This document shows, in pieces, positions 59,161 through 64,000 of a DNA stretch of 64,000 bases (position 1 is the first letter of the stretch; every line of letters begins with the position of its first letter). The stretch is taken from contig JAINUG010000147.1 of the NCBI GenBank assembly GCA_029706075.1, positions 1,050,501-1,114,500 of the forward strand. Direction: 5' to 3'. This stretch comes from Aldrovandia affinis. Lineage: Eukaryota > Chordata > Actinopteri > Notacanthiformes > Halosauridae. A program made the position numbers and the translations under genes. The notes beneath the pieces were generated by a model. It saw only the letters and a list, made by a program, of their open reading frames with translations, was not told the DNA's origin and did no database searches.

Positions 59161-59170
59161 TTTGTATGTA

Positions 59171-59721
59171 CAGTACCAGTCAAAAGTTTGAGTACACCTT
59201 ACATCTGGATTACGGCTAACCGGGCACTCCTTCATTCTTCAGCAAGATAATGACCCGAAACACACTTTGAAGTTGTGCAAGAAGTATCTGGTGAAGGAGG
59301 AACGTGAAGGACAACTCAAACTAATGACCTGGCCTGCCCAGTGTCCAGGCCTCAATCCCATAGAACTTGCATGGGACAAACTAGACAGAAGAGGCAAAGC
59401 AAAGCAACCCACAAGTGTCTCTGGGAATTGCTGCAGGAGAGCTGGGAAGACATGTCAGGTGATTTCCTCCTGAAACTTATTAACCAAATGGCCCATGTTT
59501 ATGAGGCTGTTATCATGGCAAAGGGTGGCTAATTTGAGGAATCCAAGATTACATTTTCAATTCAATTTTCTTGAACATTGCTTTTATGTTCCTTTTGTTT
59601 ATTGTTACATGCTTTTTTGTAATTTTCAAGTATTTACAGAAACATATATGGTGTAAAACATTGTCAATTATGCGATAAACCTAGTTTCCAGCAGGTGTGC
59701 TCAAACTTTTGACTGGTACTG
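59171..59721 (+). mobile_element. Internally deleted Tc1 element with near-perfect ends
   Basis: The ends CAGTACCAGTCAAAAGTTTG (left) and its inverted copy at the right differ at one position over about 30 bp and are flanked by TA at 59169-59170 and 59722-59723. Inside is the 3' part of a Tc1 transposase: QQDNDPKHTLKLCKKYLVKE with the second Asp and QCPGLNPIELAWDKLD with the Glu. The 5' half is missing. At 551 bp it is non-autonomous but could be mobilised in trans. Confidence 0.92.
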
Positions 59722-59811
59722 TATGTACATTATGCATTTTCTATATATGTCTGTGTGTGTGCTTTTGTTTGTGTGTGTGCACTATGCAATGTTTGTGTAC
59801 ATGTTTGTATA

Positions 59812-60560
59812 TACAGTACCCTCCAAAATGATTCATGCCCTTGTTAAAAATGAGCACAGACGGAATCTGGGGTTCTGTCCCAGGCTGTCTAAAATAAACA
59901 ATATAGTTGATGAGTAATATTTTACTCTCCAAAAAAGGGGAAATTACATTATTTTATAGTAATGTAATTACTCAGAGACTGCCCTCTTCAATTCAAACCA
60001 CAAATGTGTGTGGTCAGTTAACCATTGCTTGGTTGAGTTTGAGGTATGCTTGGGATCAGTGTCTTGCTGAAAGATTGCTTGTGGATAAGGTTCAGCGCCC
60101 TGACAGACAGAATCAGGTTTTTCAGTCAAAATGTCTTGGTACTTGTGGAGTCCATGATCCCATTGATCTTAGCAAGAGCCCAAGGTCTAGTAGATGCAAA
60201 ACAAACCCATAACATCACATACCCATCACCATATTTCACTATAGGTATGATATTTTTTCAGCATAAGTGTCTTCTGATGCCAAAGCCACTGCTGGTGTGC
60301 ATGGCCAAAAACCTCAGTCTCATCTGACAATAGCACCCGGTTCCAATCGGAGTTCCAATGCCATTGAACAAAATCCACATGCTTATTTTTTGTCGATTTC
60401 CCTCAATAGAGAATATCTCATGCCGTGGTTTGAATTATATCATTTCTACATTACTTGGTAACTGTATAAATTAATGATTCTACTGTACCTTGTATTTTAG
60501 TGAACAAAATTAAAATTGGGTCACCGTTGTCTTAAAGCTGTATGCTACCGTAACTGTCAT
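59812..60560. mobile_element. Tc1/mariner-family remnant
   Basis: The left end ACAGTACCCTCCAAAATGAT and internal words such as TGGGATCAGTGTCTTGCTGA resemble a fish Tc1-type family. No transposase frame survives and the right end is uncertain. Confidence 0.55.
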
Positions 60561-60849
60561 TAACTTGAAAGGGGAAAGATATGATCACTTGGACACCCTA
60601 ATGGAAAAATAATGAGAAATGTTTTTAAAAAAACCTGTATATATGTGATCATATGTGAATACCTGTGAAGTAAATGTGACAACAGGTAACAATACGTGGT
60701 ATACATATGATTTCCATCTGCAGAAATAATGTGATTTTCCCTTAAGGTCAGAACTACATTTCCACAAAACAACTGCAGTCCAATAGGACATATACCTCAT
60801 CGTAATATTGCTAATGTTATTTGTGTTGATAGTGTACCATTTAAAACGG

Positions 60850-61240
60850 ACCCGCTTGCACTTAGCCCGTGCTCAGTGTACATACAGTACATACATCACC
60901 GCGAGCCCTGTGATATACAGGCGTGCTGAGACGCCCCGCGCTGCCACACGCGAGCCTGCGTGTTCTCTTCCCGGGACAGATTTACAGCCGGGCTCGGCTC
61001 TACTCGCTCGCTGTTATTGAAAAATAATGGCCACGCGATGGCCTTACGTAACTCACAGCCTCCCGCCCTCGCAGGGGGCTGAACATCGTCGGTTGCCAAG
61101 CGATCGCTGTGCTAGCGCGTCGTTCCCCGTACGGCTGATTGCGAGATGGAAAAGACAGACAGACGTTCTTTGGCTGGAACAACAAAGGACAATAGACCTG
61201 CTGCTGGGGAGTCAACTTCCACATAAAGTAGCTATTGTGG
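60850..61240. other. GC-rich island with conserved-looking motifs in pclo intron 3
   Basis: A CpG-bearing block lying in AT-rich intron. It includes GAACAACAAAGGACAATAG, which carries two Sox-type ACAA(A/T)G-like words. This is a candidate enhancer; there is no direct evidence. Confidence 0.35.
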
Positions 61241-61819
61241 ATTGTGCTAGGAGTGTATTTATTTATTTATTTAGTGTTTCAAAGGTCCTTTGAAGACAGA
61301 GTGTGTCTCCCACAGACTGACAGACGTGGTCTTTCACTGGGCTTAAAAGGCATGGTATTTTTAGCGAGGTACAGTATGATGTGCCAGGGGCGCTTCCAGC
61401 CAGTAAGTCCCCTTTGATTCGCCAGAGATCCGGTCGAAACCCAACAACCACGTGGGGCCATTTGGCGTCTGGGTCAAAGGAGCACATCACATTTTCAGTG
61501 CCGATGTTTGAAATCGAATCACTGTCGTCTCTTTTGAGACGGCTTTTGTCTGTGATGAAAGGAAAGCTTATGGCTGATGTTTGCAGTTTGCCCATACATA
61601 ATGAATGCCCTTGTTTTGGAGGGGACAGAGGAACCTAAACCTTTTTCATTTAATGTAATTAACATGTGTCGTTAGCTTGCGCTAATGGCCCTGTTGTTTT
61701 GGCACAGCTCCAGCGCTTGAAACAAAAAGATCCAACATCACAACCCCTATTACTGTACCCAAATGCATTTACATGCTGATACATTCTAATAGCTAAACAA
61801 TACAAACTGCTTGTGTGCT

Positions 61820-61990
61820 TTTACATTTAAGCATTTAGCGGATGCTCTTATCCAAAGCGACTTACAAGATGTGCATTTATACATTGTAAGATCAATCATT
61901 GTTTGCGCAAGAGATCAGTGCAGTGATACAGCAACAGACATCATTGTTGGCAGCTGCACACCTTACCTGTAACACAGGGAAAGAAAAGGT
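61820..61990 (-). mobile_element. L2-clade LINE 3' untranslated end
   Basis: AAGCATTTAGCGGATGCTCT, TGTTTGCGCAAGAGATCAGT and CACACCTTACCTGTAACACA match the L2 3' ends at 25205 and 52465. Confidence 0.8.
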
Positions 61991-63061
61991 TAGTAGATTT
62001 ATTTTATTTGTATTTTTTTAGGACAGTATTAAACATAGGTACATATTACAAAATGCAGTATTAAACATGTAAGTGCTGATGACACTTGCTGATGAACACA
62101 AAGCTTCACAATATACAGGCTTTTGACTTTGTCCAGGTATTTTCTGGTGCTAATGTGCCTCAGTGAAACAGGCTGTCTGTCAGAGTTGAGGCAGACCTTC
62201 AGGTTGCCTCCACCGAAAAGCACACAAGGAAAACCTTTGGCTCTTCACTTTAAAATAGACCCACATCTTTGGTCATGGATTGAGTTATGTATGGATAGAT
62301 GTATCTTTCCTTCCTGGAATGAAAGTTGTCTTTGATTATGGATTGAGTTGTTCTCAGTTGTGAATCAAGATGTAATTGGTAACAGATTGAGTTATCTTTT
62401 GTTGAGTTATCTTCAAATGATGTATTGGTGGAGTAAGAAACAAGGTTCCATTCCAGTCCCCCAGTTTGCCCTAGATGAGGAAGATTTCTGCTGGATCATC
62501 CTTCTCAAAAAAAAAGATTGTATTATTTGTCCTTATATTAACTACAGACAGTGTGTAGGCAGCATTTCAAACAAACTCTGATCCTGAATTATTGGGGTTG
62601 AGTTTCCAAGGATTTCGTCACTATAGCAACGTCCAGTGGGACATTTTTGGCTGAAAGAGCAGTGCTGTTTGAGGGAAGTCTTGTCCTTTTCATCTAATCT
62701 ATCTATTACCTATAACCTAGTTTCTATTTATATTTTTCTTAAAAATGGGTTTGATGAAAGTGCTGTTTTATTGTAGCCTGGTGGACAGTGAGGATCATGT
62801 TACTGTGTTACTGACTACTGAATACTGAAAACTATTTTCTTTCCCCTAATATTTGGAGTGGAACTTTTTCCATTGCTACAATATTTTTTCATTAAGTTTC
62901 CACATTTACAGTAAGGAATTGCCTCCATTTTCTTAATCTCTCTCTCTAGATGGTTGGTTGTGATGAGTGCTCTGAAGAAAAGTATGAGACTGTCACACTC
63001 GCAGTGGAACTGGAATGTAGGTTGCTCACTGACACGTGATTGTCAACCTGTCAACCAGCCA

Positions 63062-63190
63062 ACATTTATGTCTATCGCTGTATTACTGCACTGATCTCTT
63101 GCGCAAACAATGATTGATCTTACCATGTATAAATGCACATCTTGTGAGTCGCTCTGGGTAAGAGCGTCTCCTAAATGCCAAAAATGTACA
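63062..63190 (+). mobile_element. L2-clade LINE 3' end, plus orientation
   Basis: TATGTCTATCGCTGTATTAC through AGAGCGTCTCCTAAATGCCA is the same family read in the forward direction, with its tail intact. Confidence 0.8.
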
Positions 63191-64000
63191 TGATTCCTCT
63201 GACCCTTGATTGGACTTTTTTTCCAAAATGTTGTGAATTGAGAGACATTTGCATGTAAATAAGGCATTAAAAGCATGTTGAAGTTGAGCGTTGCGTAGGA
63301 ATCAAATGACACTGTCCAAATGGCAGCCGAGGGGAAAATATATTTGATTTGGTGAGTTGATTTGACATCCCATTAATTCAAATATGTAATGATTTTAGCC
63401 TAGGGGGAAAGCATATATTTTCAAAATTATGATTTCAAGGTTTTTATTCCGAGCTTGTGTTCTTCTGGGAAGCATTGATTAAATCAGATCCACTCCACAG
63501 CAACATTATAATATTCAGATGAAATTCAGTGGATGCCACATTGATTGCATTCTCTTGTAAAGGTATTTTAAATTCTATTAACAAATGTGCAGGGATCTGC
63601 ATCTCCCTCAAGTAAACTCCTGTGTCTGTGCAGAGTACATATCCTCACTGCCAGCTCTCTCTCTCTTATTAATTAAGGCATCCTATGAAAATGATCTAAA
63701 TTAAGGTCGTCTTTTATTGGAAATGGTCTGTGGCCAAACCTGGACATTCCACAGACTCAGTTCAGTTCGATCCAGTTCTTCGTCTCTAATGTCGAATGTC
63801 AAATGTAATTAAGTTTTCCTTTACTTCAGAATTTACACAACATACTGAGTTTGGCAGCTAACAACAATGCTTTGTAAGAATATAAAACTATTAGTTTGAA
63901 CATGTACTAAACTTAGGAGTTAAGCACAAACTGCGAGTTTGGTTACATGCATATAGCCTTAGCGTGAGAAATTGGCTTAATTTTACAATTCAAAACCTGT

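Larger units (their letters stand above)
49756..64000 (+). other. pclo: pclo intron 3 (continues beyond the window)
   Basis: The next piccolo exon should begin with text like EWLCLNCQTQRA; I did not find it before 64000, so the intron is at least 14.2 kb. It contains L2 and SINE fragments, three Tc1-family elements, GT microsatellites and two GC-rich islands. No separate gene is supported. Confidence 0.75.

Noticed and set aside
58816-59191. Open frames of VCVCV, THTHT and similar repeats
   Set aside because: They are products of GT/CA microsatellites and occur equally on both strands.
1-64000. CRISPR arrays, bacterial operons, complete retrovirus-like elements
   Set aside because: The tandem repeats here are minisatellites without unique spacers, and I saw no paired long terminal repeats or recognisable capsid or envelope genes.

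Overview
The window looks like nuclear DNA of a ray-finned (teleost-type) fish. It carries a vertebrate gene with large introns (piccolo), many Tc1/mariner, pogo, hAT and P/THAP-type transposons, L2-clade LINE 3' ends that share their tail with tRNA-derived SINEs, and long CA/GT and CT microsatellites. I see no bacterial operons, CRISPR arrays or functional rRNA/tRNA genes. The species cannot be fixed from the sequence alone.

Region 1 (1-8.7 kb) is a tandem segmental duplication. The left unit (about 1-3072) and the right unit (about 6029-8683) are nearly identical, apart from a 252 bp segment missing from the right unit and different minisatellite lengths. On the minus strand each unit carries what I infer to be a protein-coding gene I do not recognise. 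A long first exon made of a 24/27 bp minisatellite ends in a consensus GTAAGT donor and joins in phase to further exons. The right copy appears complete (7215 down to 5080); the left copy runs off the window edge. This is the best candidate for something undescribed.

Region 2 (8.7-41.9 kb) is a mobile-element graveyard with no convincing host gene. In order it holds: LINE 3' tails and a 5'-truncated LINE (10.69-12.79 kb); tRNA-like repeats; Tc1 remnants; a 2.6 kb pogo-like transposon with a DDE transposase and C-terminal PHD finger (15.17-17.78 kb); an hAT-type MITE; a Tc1 copy (18.9-19.8 kb); a three-unit 60 bp repeat; L2 and CR1-like fragments; SINEs; an orphan BED-finger exon (28.0 kb); a THAP element with long inverted arms (29.77-30.89 kb); and a tandem SINE pair (32.2-32.5 kb).

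Region 3 (42-64 kb) is the 5' part of piccolo (pclo), plus strand. Three coding exons cover the N-terminal MGNEASLEGG start, the Q/P-rich repeats, zinc finger 1 and the start of zinc finger 2. Exon 3 has a net 1-nt frame change as printed, and the first intron appears to use a GC donor. The last 14 kb are intron, with L2 fragments, two Tc1 elements, a second Tc1-family relic and two GC-rich islands.

The genes do not form one pathway. The piccolo gene encodes a presynaptic active-zone scaffold, the tandem gene is of unknown function, and nearly everything else is transposon-derived.
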